A stretch of DNA of 6,223 bases, taken from contig CAYWBI010000211.1 of NCBI GenBank assembly GCA_964456445.1, positions 1 to 6,223 on the forward strand, in the 5' to 3' direction. The position numbers and the translations under genes were made by a program. Positions within the stretch are counted from its first letter, which is position 1, and every line of letters begins with the position of its first letter. Positions 1-5,999 of the stretch are shown piece after piece. The stretch is from CAYWBI01 sp964456445. GTDB taxonomy: Bacteria > Calditrichota > Calditrichia > Calditrichales > J004. The notes beneath the pieces were generated by a model. That model saw only the letters and a program-made list of their open reading frames with translations, was not told the DNA's origin and searched no databases.

Positions 1-95
1 TAATTATTGTCATTGTAAAAGTAGGGCATAGAAGAGATATCTATAAAAAAAGATAACAATTGCCATCTAACCCAGCGCTGTTAGTGATGCTAGGC

Positions 96-121
96 GCTGA
101 CGATGAATTTGCTTCGTCAGC
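96..121. repeat. Hairpin with perfect 8-bp stem
   Basis: GCTGACGA (96-103) and TCGTCAGC (114-121) are exact reverse complements around a 10-nt loop. Flanking GGC (93-95) and GCC (126-128) could extend the stem across a small internal loop. No T-run follows on either strand, so it is not a classic intrinsic terminator. It may be the 3' end structure of a gene lying left of the window, or a leader structure. Confidence 0.5.
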
Positions 122-411
122 AATGGCCGCACCTAAGCACAGGGAGTTAGCTTCTTACACTTTTCATCCAAGAATTCATCAATAACCAAAACATGTGGTT
201 TGTCAAAGGTTCGCAGTTTTCGGCGCAGGCGGTTCTGCCGGTCAGCTTTGCGCAATTAATGTCCGCTTGTCAACAAAGCCACCCCTTGCGTCTATTGCAT
301 TGTTTCCTGATTTGCCGTAGTTTTTACCGTTTCAAATCCCCATATCAAATATATTTATCCGCGGGCGTTTTGCCTGATAAGGCGCGCCGGATTTAAAATC
401 CAGATTTTACC

Positions 412-416
412 GGGAG
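412..416 (+). promoter_or_regulatory. Ribosome binding site of plsX
   Basis: GGGAG sits 5 nt before the ATG at 422 and fixes the start of plsX. The resulting N-terminus begins immediately with the conserved PlsX segment. Confidence 0.75.
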
Positions 417-421
417 AAAAC

Positions 422-1471
422 ATGTCATATAAAATTGCCATCGACGCCATGGGCGGCGACAATGCCCCCCATGAAATTATCAAAGGCGTGCTTCAAGCAG
501 TTAAGGATGAACCTGAAATCCAGCCTATATTTATAGGCGATGAAAGCGCCGTCCGGGCAGAACTGGAAAAGAACGGTTATACTGAACCTGTTGAAATAAT
601 TCATACCGATCAGGCAATATCCATGGAAGATTCGCCCAAAAAAGCCATGGAGGAAAAACCACAAGCCAGTATCATCCTTGCGACAAAATTATTACATGCA
701 GGAAAAGCCGATGCATTGGTAAGCGCCGGGAACACCGGGGCGACCGTGCTGGCCTGTGCGCGTAACCTGCGGATGATCGATGGCCTGGAACGCTCGGCGC
801 TGGCAGCCATTTATCCCACGGCAAAATTTACAATTACCAGCAATGGCTTTGCCTTGATGCTGGATGTGGGGGCTACGATATCCGTATCCGCTAAACAATT
901 GGTACACTTTTCTTTTATGGGCAGTTATTATATGCAGGATGTTTTGGGCGTGGAGAATCCCCGTCTTGGTTTATTGAATAACGGTGAAGAAGCCGGTAAG
1001 GGCGGCCCCGTGCGCAGCCAGGCATACAACTATTTAAAAGGGATCAAAGACCTGAATTTTGTTGGAAATGTTGAAGGCAAGGATATTCCCTCCGGCGAGG
1101 TGGACGTCATTATAACCGATGGTTTTGTAGGCAATGTTGTACTTAAGCTTTTGGAAGGCGTAGGCGAAGTTGCCATGAATATGGGCAAATATGCCTTTAA
1201 GAAGAAACTAACCTGGAAAATAGGGCTGGCCTTTCTCGCCAAGGGCGTAAAAAAAATAAAAATGAAAACCGATTATTCGGAATACGGCGGGGCGCCCATT
1301 CTGGGATTTTTACAGCCGGTTATAAAAGCCCATGGCCGGTCCGACGCCAAAGCGATAATGAATGCGACAAAGGTGGCTTTACAAACGGTTAAACAAGATA
1401 TCGTTGGGCATATCGCCAAATCGGTTGGCTCGTTTAATGAACTCCACCAGGCCGATACCCTGGATATTTGA
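422..1471 (+). CDS. plsX: Phosphate acyltransferase PlsX
   Basis: PlsX converts acyl-ACP and inorganic phosphate to acyl-phosphate, the acyl donor for PlsY, which makes lysophosphatidic acid. It is a cytosolic, peripherally membrane-associated enzyme of phospholipid synthesis. At 349 aa it has the usual family length. Visible family segments are IAIDAMGGDNAP (residues 5-16), SAGNTGA (101-107), LDVGAT (147-152), LGLLNNGEEAGKG (182-194), ITDGFVGNVVLK (231-242), DYSEYGGAPILG (284-295) and HGRSDAKAI (304-312). The start is supported by GGGAG 5 nt upstream. Two segments differ from the forms I know best: DVGAT where DVGAN is usual, and LLNNGEE where LLN(I/V)GEE is usual. Both changes are mild, and the protein appears intact. 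It is not followed by fabH, its common partner, and the next gene is 251 bp away and unrelated, so it is probably transcribed alone or with genes to the left. Confidence 0.96.
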   Translation: MSYKIAIDAMGGDNAPHEIIKGVLQAVKDEPEIQPIFIGDESAVRAELEKNGYTEPVEIIHTDQAISMEDSPKKAMEEKPQASIILATKLLHAGKADALVSAGNTGATVLACARNLRMIDGLERSALAAIYPTAKFTITSNGFALMLDVGATISVSAKQLVHFSFMGSYYMQDVLGVENPRLGLLNNGEEAGKGGPVRSQAYNYLKGIKDLNFVGNVEGKDIPSGEVDVIITDGFVGNVVLKLLEGVGEVAMNMGKYAFKKKLTWKIGLAFLAKGVKKIKMKTDYSEYGGAPILGFLQPVIKAHGRSDAKAIMNATKVALQTVKQDIVGHIAKSVGSFNELHQADTLDI

Positions 1472-1722
1472 TCCCTGTGATAAGCTTCAAATATTTAAAT
1501 GTGTGCAGCGTTAAACTGTCTTGCAGTTTCATTACGGTTTTATAATTTCATCAAAATGAGCGGCATGCAAAGCATTTGCTTAAATCCATCTTACAGCAAA
1601 ACGGCTTTCTGCGTTTTTCCAGTCTAAATATAGATGGTTTTCTGGCCGCACATCTAATTCTTTCATAATTTATAAACCTTTATCAATGGTTGCATATTAA
1701 CCCAAACCGGAAGAAGCAAACC
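1472..1722. other. Intergenic spacer between plsX and the membrane-protein operon
   Basis: This spacer has no gene that I can support. A short hairpin AAACTG/CAGTTT (1513-1518 with 1524-1529, 5-nt loop) lies 42 nt after plsX and is followed loosely by T-rich sequence. It is a weak candidate terminator. Further small inverted repeats are GCAAA/TTTGC (1567-1579) and AAAACG/CGTTTT (1598-1617, followed by T then CC). CATAAT at 1664-1669 and TATAAA at 1671-1676 are possible -10 elements for the following operon, but no good -35 is spaced correctly. Confidence 0.4.
1709..1716 (+). promoter_or_regulatory. Ribosome binding site of the 127-aa membrane protein
   Basis: GGAAGAAG lies 6 nt before the ATG at 1723. 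This decides the start in favour of 1723 over the in-frame TTG at 1690, which has no comparable site and would add eleven polar residues (HINPNRKKQT after the initiator) that overlap the binding site itself. Confidence 0.65.
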
Positions 1723-2106
1723 ATGACAAAATCCATCTTGTTTTTTGCCGCAATTTTGTTCGCTTTTGGCATTATTGTGATAATTGTTATGCCGGACAGA
1801 AATTTGTTTTATCTTACGCCCATATTTATCGGTGGTCTTATTCTGTTAACCGCTTTGCTTTCTTTTAATAAAGAACTGTACATGTTTAGTAAACATGCCG
1901 CCACTTCTATCAGCCTGCTGGGTTTTATCGCCACAGCCGGAAGCTGGCGAAGTTTGTTTTCTTGGGAAAGCATGGATGCCGTAAAACAGCATGTGGCCGT
2001 GGTTCACAGCATTACCGCGTTATTGTGCATTATTTTTATGGTTTATAGTGTTATGATTCTAAAAAAGGAACGGCTGCTCGAAGAAGAAAAACAAAATAAA
2101 AAATGA
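1723..2106 (+). CDS. Small four-helix membrane protein, function unknown
   Basis: I do not recognise a family. The 127-aa product is mostly hydrophobic, with four likely membrane helices: residues about 4-24 (ILFFAAILFAFGIIVIIVM), 29-48 (FYLTPIFIGGLILLTALLSF), 58-76 and 92-112 (HSITALLCIIFMVYSVMIL). It ends in a charged tail rich in Lys and Glu (KKERLLEEEKQNKK) that is probably cytoplasmic. Start 1723 is preferred over the TTG at 1690 because of the ribosome binding site GGAAGAAG just upstream. Its stop codon overlaps the start of the next small gene (ATGA at 2103-2106), and a YfcC-type transporter follows, so all three are probably co-translated. By inference it could be an accessory or assembly partner of the transporter. 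Independent membrane roles cannot be excluded. Confidence 0.75.
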   Translation: MTKSILFFAAILFAFGIIVIIVMPDRNLFYLTPIFIGGLILLTALLSFNKELYMFSKHAATSISLLGFIATAGSWRSLFSWESMDAVKQHVAVVHSITALLCIIFMVYSVMILKKERLLEEEKQNKK

Positions 2107-2264
2107 CCGATAGAATGAATATCAATCCTTATTTCATCGCCCTGATAGTTATAGTTGTCTTTGGCCATTTTATTTGGTTTATCCACTATGCGCTAAAAAT
2201 ATTAAAGGGCGAAGAACCCAAATCCCCTAAAAGTGAGAATCTCAATGAGCAGGATAAATTTTAA
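2103..2264 (+). CDS. 53-aa single-pass membrane micro-protein, coupled to both neighbours
   Basis: This is a short gene that is easily missed. The product starts MTDRMNINPYF, carries one strong membrane helix (residues about 10-34, FIALIVIVVFGHFIWFIHYALKIL) and ends in a hydrophilic tail of about 19 residues rich in Lys, Glu, Ser and Pro. The ATG overlaps the preceding stop as ATGA, and its last 20 bases overlap the transporter gene start at 2245. This arrangement is typical of translational coupling and is the main evidence that it is real, because it has no strong ribosome binding site of its own (purine-rich GAAGAAG lies about 16 nt upstream). A second ATG at 2115 (residue 5) is an alternative start. 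No family is recognised. Small one-helix proteins encoded with secondary transporters are often accessory subunits, and that is my inference here. Confidence 0.65.
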   Translation: MTDRMNINPYFIALIVIVVFGHFIWFIHYALKILKGEEPKSPKSENLNEQDKF

Positions 2265-3690
2265 TAAAATTAAAATTCCACATGTATTTGTTCTTCTGGC
2301 CGGTGTGATCCTTTTTAGCAGCCTGTTAACTTATTTTGTCCCATCGGGCCATTATGACCGGCAAAAAAAGGTCGTTGGCTCACTGACCCGCAATGTCGTT
2401 GTTCCCGGATCTTTTAAAGAAACAGCAAAGCATTTTTCACTGCGGGGTTTAATCCTTGGCGATGCGGCAGACGGTAAAGCCTCGCCGGTGAGTATCGTGC
2501 AGTTTTTAAGTTCGATTCCCCGTGGGATGCAGGAGGCCGCGGATATCATCTTTTTTATATTTATCATCGGTGGCGTCTTCGGTATCCTACAACGTTCCGG
2601 GATGATTGTGGCCGTGCTGCATAAACTTTTGGATAAATTCGGCCATTCGGCGCCATTGCTTACGGTGATCATCATGACCGCGGTGGCGATTGGCGGATCA
2701 ACCTTAGGCATGGGCGAGGAATTTATCCCGCTTGTACCGGTCTTTTTGCTGGTCAGCAAAGAGCTGGGGTATGATCGGATTTATGGCCTGGCAATTGTGA
2801 TGCTGGCGGCCGATGTGGGTTTCGCGGCGGCGACGACCAACCCCTTTACTGTAAACATCGCCCAGGGCATCGCCGAGCTTCCCTTGAACAGCGCCCTCGG
2901 CTTCCGTGCAATTTTCCTGTTCTTTATACTGGCCACAACCATCACCTATGTTTTAAGATATGGGGCAAAATTAAAAAAGGACCCCGGCAATTCCATTATG
3001 GCCGGTGACCCGTTTGACATCAGTGGCTATAAGGATGAAAAAGTGCCGCTTACCAGTGGACGGAAATGGATTTTAATAACCGCTATTCTGATTTTCGCCT
3101 TTATCCTCTTTGCCGTTCAAAACTACGGTTGGTGGCTAAACGAGATGGCGGGCGGTTTTATTTTTATGGGGATCATGACCATTGTCATCAGCCGGATGAA
3201 AATAAATGTGGCCATGGATGCCTTTGTAAAAGGCATGGAGGAGATGGTTGTGGCGGCCCTGGTTGTGGGCTTTGCCCGGGGCATCCAGGTGGTGCTTGTG
3301 GATGGTCAAATCCTGGATACGGTTATCCATGCTGCGGCTTCGTCGTTGCAACATTTTCATTCGATCTTTGCCGCGCAGGGGATGCTTGTTTTTCAGACGA
3401 TCCTAAATTTTTTCATCCCATCCGGTTCCGGTCAGGCGGCGGTAACCATGCCGTTGATGGCGCCGCTCTCGGATGTTCTGGGCTTATCGCGTCAGACGGC
3501 CGTATTTGCATTTACCTGCGGGGACGGTTTTTCCAACTCGATCATACCCACTTCCGGTGTGTTGATGGCCATGCTGTCATTAGCAAAAATCCCACTTGAA
3601 AAATGGTGGAAATTTGTGATGCCTTTGTTTTTAATGTTGATCGGCTGGTCCGCGCTTTTTCTGTCCATATCGGTGTATATCCATCATTGA
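2245..3690 (+). CDS. YfcC/DcuC-family secondary transporter
   Basis: This is a polytopic inner-membrane carrier of the COG1288 YfcC type (C4-dicarboxylate carrier DcuC-related family, ion transporter superfamily). From ATG 2245 it is 481 aa, normal for the family, with roughly 11-13 membrane helices. Family hallmarks are the first helix ending in TYFVPSGHYDR (residues 30-39), GSTLGMGEE (151-159), TTNPFTVNIAQ (197-207), PSGSGQAAVTMPLMAPL (392-408) and GDGFSNSIIPTSG (426-438). The two matching halves with re-entrant Gly/Ser/Pro-rich segments are typical of this fold. Relatives include arginine/ornithine-type antiporters and E. coli YfcC, but the substrate cannot be read from sequence: basic amino acids, peptides and carboxylates all remain possible. 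An in-frame GTG at 2233 would add four residues. I prefer ATG 2245, where the upstream GTGAG is only a weak binding site, so translation probably depends on coupling with the overlapping 53-aa gene. Confidence 0.88.
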   Translation: MSRINFNKIKIPHVFVLLAGVILFSSLLTYFVPSGHYDRQKKVVGSLTRNVVVPGSFKETAKHFSLRGLILGDAADGKASPVSIVQFLSSIPRGMQEAADIIFFIFIIGGVFGILQRSGMIVAVLHKLLDKFGHSAPLLTVIIMTAVAIGGSTLGMGEEFIPLVPVFLLVSKELGYDRIYGLAIVMLAADVGFAAATTNPFTVNIAQGIAELPLNSALGFRAIFLFFILATTITYVLRYGAKLKKDPGNSIMAGDPFDISGYKDEKVPLTSGRKWILITAILIFAFILFAVQNYGWWLNEMAGGFIFMGIMTIVISRMKINVAMDAFVKGMEEMVVAALVVGFARGIQVVLVDGQILDTVIHAAASSLQHFHSIFAAQGMLVFQTILNFFIPSGSGQAAVTMPLMAPLSDVLGLSRQTAVFAFTCGDGFSNSIIPTSGVLMAMLSLAKIPLEKWWKFVMPLFLMLIGWSALFLSISVYIHH

Positions 3691-3808
3691 TTTATTCACG
3701 AATAATAATTGAATATTATAGATCATAAGTGTCCCGTTAAAATTGCATAAATGACATTCAAGAAAAAATAATAGAAATTTTGGCGAGTGAAGCATGAGAA
3801 ATTCTGAC

Positions 3809-3840
3809 TGTTTGAGTCCCGAGTACTCGGGACTCAAACA
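3809..3840. repeat. Perfect 32-bp palindrome
   Basis: The left arm TGTTTGAGTCCCGAGT (3809-3824) is followed directly by its exact reverse complement (3825-3840), with no spacer. As RNA it would form a 14-bp stem with a GUAC loop. It lies 119 nt after the transporter stop. It could act as a bidirectional transcription end, but no clear T-run follows on either strand. A dimeric regulator site or a member of an interspersed palindrome family are alternatives. Confidence 0.85.
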
Positions 3841-3929
3841 TAAAATTCGTCTTTAGCCAAGCTTGTTTCAAGTCCCAGTATTTTAAGTCAGGCGTTTGGC
3901 CTCGACATCAAAGGGCTTGGTTTTAATAT

Positions 3930-3959
3930 TTGACATTTTAACCTGACACTACTGATTAT
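3930..3959 (+). promoter_or_regulatory. Possible sigma-70-type promoter of the M64 gene
   Basis: A perfect TTGACA (3930-3935) is followed after 18 nt by GATTAT (3954-3959), a 4 of 6 match to TATAAT. An overlapping TATAGA (3957-3962) fits better by sequence, but its spacing would be 21 nt. Transcription from here would give a leader of about 100 nt before the ATG at 4065. If the host uses a Bacteroidota-type -7/-33 promoter, this match would not count. Confidence 0.4.
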
Positions 3960-4049
3960 AGATAAATTTTATTGCTGCAACACATGAAGGGTTTTAACTT
4001 ATGGCGGTTTGTAAATTGTTTGTTGCTGTTCCCCTTTGCCAGATCATAA

Positions 4050-4056
4050 AGAAAGG
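4050..4056 (+). promoter_or_regulatory. Ribosome binding site of the M64 peptidase
   Basis: AGAAAGG ends 8 nt before the ATG at 4065. The encoded N-terminus is a normal signal peptide, which supports this start. Confidence 0.6.
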
Positions 4057-4064
4057 TATTAAAG

Positions 4065-5483
4065 ATGAAATTAGTTATTCGTATTATAGTGCTCACCCTG
4101 TTGCTGGCCGGCTGGTCTTTGGCTGCAAATTTTGACGGGACATTCGAAAATAAAACCCTGCGTATCGATTATTTTCACCGTGGTCAGCGCGGTATCGATC
4201 ATATCGCACTGGGGCAGATTTATGAATATCCCGTGTGGAGCGGCAGCCACAAACATATGGTGACGGATATGAATCTGGGGCAGTACCAGGTGCGGCTGTT
4301 TGACGCCGAAACCAATAAACTGATCTATTCCCGCGGCTATTCGAGCATGTTCAATGAGTGGCAAACCACAAAAGAGGCCAAGATCATCGAGGGGACTTTT
4401 GAGGAAAGCGTGCTGATCCCCAAGCCCAAAAAGAAATTCCGGTTGGTGTTTACCCGGCGTGACGCGCGGATGCAGTTCGAAGCTTTTTTTGACCGGGTGA
4501 TCGACCCCAATCAAACGTCGCGTATAAATTCAAATCCGCCCAAACCGGCCTTTAAAGTTAGCAAATTGATGTATAACGGCCCATCGGAAAAAAAGGTGGA
4601 TATTGTGATCATCGGTGATGGTTACAGTGCCGCGGACATGGAGAAATTCCGCAAAGACGCCAAACACTACAACGACGTGATGTTTTCCACATCGCCCTTT
4701 AAAGAGCACAAAAACGATTTTAACGTGTGGATGGTGGAGGCCGTTTCCACTCAATCGGGTATCTCCAAGCCGGATAAAAATATTTGGAAATCATCCGCGC
4801 TGGGTTGCCAATATTTTTCCTTTGACTCCCCCCGCTATGTGCTGACAAAGGATAACAAGGCCTTGCGTGATATAGCGGGGTTGGCGCCTTACGATTATAT
4901 CAATATCCTGATCAATGACAACCGCTATGGCGGCGGCGGAATTTACAACTGGTTCACCACCACCTACACCATCAGCGACCATCCCGGCATGGAATGGCAG
5001 ATGGATTATGTGTATGTGCATGAATTCGGTCATGCCTTTGCCGGATTGGGCGATGAATATTACAGCTCGTCCACGGGGTATGATGAATTTTATAAAACAG
5101 ATGTAGAGCCGTGGGAACCAAATATTACAGCCCTGCTGGATAAAAAGAAGCTGAAATGGAAAAAATTTATATCCGCGGATGCGCCCTTGCCCACGCCCTG
5201 GAACAAGCAGGCCTATGACAGCGTAGCCGCAAAACGCTCCAGGCTGGACCGCCTTGCAAAGGGTTATTACGAAAAACGTGAACCGTTCATAAGCAAACAA
5301 CGCGCGATGTTAAAAGCAGAGAAATATGCCGGAAAAGTAGGTGCGTTCGAAGGCGCCGGTTATGAATCCCATGGTCTGTACCGTCCTGCGGTGGATTGCC
5401 GCATGTTTAGCCTGAGCCTGACCGATTTTGACCCGGTATGCAGCGCCGCCATCGTGCGGGTGATCGAATATTTGTCGGAGTAG
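4065..5483 (+). CDS. Secreted M64-family zinc metallopeptidase
   Basis: The product is an exported peptidase of 472 aa. Residues 1-20 form a signal peptide (KLVIRIIVLTLLLAGWSLA, likely cut after SLA) with no lipobox Cys. Residues about 22-150 match the beta-rich M64 N-terminal domain, and about 165-470 the catalytic domain, which opens with VDIVIIGDGYSAADMEKF (178-195) and continues with DNRYGGGGIYNW (285-296). The zinc motif is HEFGH (H319, E320, H323), followed by AFAGLGDEYY, where D330 or E331 may supply the third ligand. VEPWEPNIT (347-355) and the C-terminal EGAGY...GLYRPAVDCRMF (429-447) with C445 and C459 are also family segments. A Lys/Arg-rich helical stretch at about 381-420 separates PLPTPW from KVGAFEGAGY. 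I recall a similar stretch in acidobacterial relatives, and a shorter one in Bacteroides forms. There is no C-terminal sorting domain. The family name 'IgA peptidase' comes from one gut clostridial enzyme and should not be taken as this protein's target. The substrate is unknown, and general peptide scavenging is likely. Confidence 0.93.
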   Translation: MKLVIRIIVLTLLLAGWSLAANFDGTFENKTLRIDYFHRGQRGIDHIALGQIYEYPVWSGSHKHMVTDMNLGQYQVRLFDAETNKLIYSRGYSSMFNEWQTTKEAKIIEGTFEESVLIPKPKKKFRLVFTRRDARMQFEAFFDRVIDPNQTSRINSNPPKPAFKVSKLMYNGPSEKKVDIVIIGDGYSAADMEKFRKDAKHYNDVMFSTSPFKEHKNDFNVWMVEAVSTQSGISKPDKNIWKSSALGCQYFSFDSPRYVLTKDNKALRDIAGLAPYDYINILINDNRYGGGGIYNWFTTTYTISDHPGMEWQMDYVYVHEFGHAFAGLGDEYYSSSTGYDEFYKTDVEPWEPNITALLDKKKLKWKKFISADAPLPTPWNKQAYDSVAAKRSRLDRLAKGYYEKREPFISKQRAMLKAEKYAGKVGAFEGAGYESHGLYRPAVDCRMFSLSLTDFDPVCSAAIVRVIEYLSE

Positions 5484-5787
5484 GGTTTTTAATAAATGCT
5501 TTTGAGTACAGATGGGTTATTTGTTGCATTCTGATATAGGGTATATCTTGTAAAAATGATTTCCGGGACAAAGATAGCTACGCAAAAATTATTATTTATA
5601 AAATAAGGGGGCGCTACCGGGTTTTGTGTGGAAATAGAATACGCCTTTTAAGGATCCTTAATGCTTCCTGAATTAAAATGAGCGAAATCCATTGGAATGG
5701 CCTCCGGGACATTTCGTTCCAATATGCAAATGGTACGGGCAAGCGAACCTCTTTAATTTCAATCACATTGTTTTATTCTTTGAATAA

Positions 5788-5910
5788 CCCCGTGATTTAT
5801 CCCGGGGCGGGCGGACCGATTGGTTCGTCCGGGCTTTAGCCCAAAAGGTGGCGGGCTAAAGCCCCCTTTAATGGTGTTGTCCACTTTCATCCCCGTCCTG
5901 AAGGATGGGG
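5788..5910. repeat. Composite element of four consecutive GC-rich hairpins
   Basis: Four hairpins follow one another within 123 nt, in much more GC-rich sequence than either flank. (i) 5788-5807 pairs CCCCGTGAT with ATCCCGGGG, one mismatch. (ii) 5812-5831 pairs CGGACCGA with TTCGTCCG around TTGG, one mismatch and one wobble. (iii) GGGCTTTAGCCC (5831-5842) pairs perfectly with GGGCTAAAGCCC (5853-5864) around a 10-nt loop. (iv) 5891-5910 forms an 8-bp stem with a TGAA loop and one G-T pair. Such chains resemble REP/BIME-type interspersed repeats or the hairpin ends of IS200/IS605-family elements. No transposase gene is in the window, so this assignment is inference. Confidence 0.65.
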
Positions 5911-5962
5911 TTAATCAGATACGTCACTATACCCTTGAATCCCGATGCTTTCTTGCCAAAAG

Positions 5963-5999
5963 CCAATTACCGGTTCCAATTTATCCACTTTTAATTGGA
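5963..5999. repeat. Mutually exclusive CCAATT hairpins
   Basis: The right arm TAATTGGA (5992-5999) can pair with CCAATTA at 5963-5969 (7 bp, 22-nt loop) or with TCCAATT at 5975-5981 (7 bp, 11-nt loop). The arms are AT-rich and may be chance. Confidence 0.3.

Larger units (their letters stand above)
1..421. other. Non-coding leader upstream of plsX
   Basis: I see no convincing gene in these 421 bases. An open frame of 67 codons at 193-396 has a composition unlike a real protein (many Ser, Phe, Cys and Leu, no motif) and no good ribosome binding site, so I do not call it. The stretch holds an imperfect palindrome at 67-84 around the core CAGCGCTG, a strong hairpin at 96-121, and a short inverted repeat GGATTT/AAATCC just before the plsX ribosome binding site. 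No canonical -35/-10 pair stood out. The rpmF and yceD genes that precede plsX in many bacteria are absent. Confidence 0.6.
3691..4064. other. Intergenic region between transporter and M64 peptidase
   Basis: These 374 bases have no gene that I can support. They hold an AT-rich stretch after the transporter stop, a perfect 32-bp palindrome (3809-3840), a degenerate half copy of it (3865-3880), a plausible promoter (3930-3959) and the peptidase ribosome binding site. The promoter places the peptidase in its own transcription unit. Confidence 0.6.

Noticed and set aside
193..396. 67-codon open frame before plsX
   Set aside because: It has no ribosome binding site, no motif and an unlikely amino-acid composition, and it lies in a hairpin-containing leader.
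1690..1722. TTG start adding 11 residues to the 127-aa membrane protein
   Set aside because: The extension would include the ribosome binding site of the ATG at 1723 and has no binding site of its own.
3066..3599. 177-codon open frame inside the transporter gene, + strand
   Set aside because: It is a Cys/Gly/His-rich out-of-frame shadow of the YfcC-type transporter, whose motifs are clear in the other frame.
3809..3840. Classic intrinsic terminator
   Set aside because: The stem is strong, but neither strand has a run of T directly after it (TAAAATTCG on + and GTCAGAATT on -), so only a general palindrome is called.
4791..5300. 169-codon open frame on the minus strand inside the M64 gene
   Set aside because: It is a shadow of the peptidase frame and has no recognisable domain.
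5788..5910. CRISPR array or tRNA
   Set aside because: The hairpins differ from each other, there are no equal direct repeats with regular spacers, and no T-loop or acceptor stem pattern is present.
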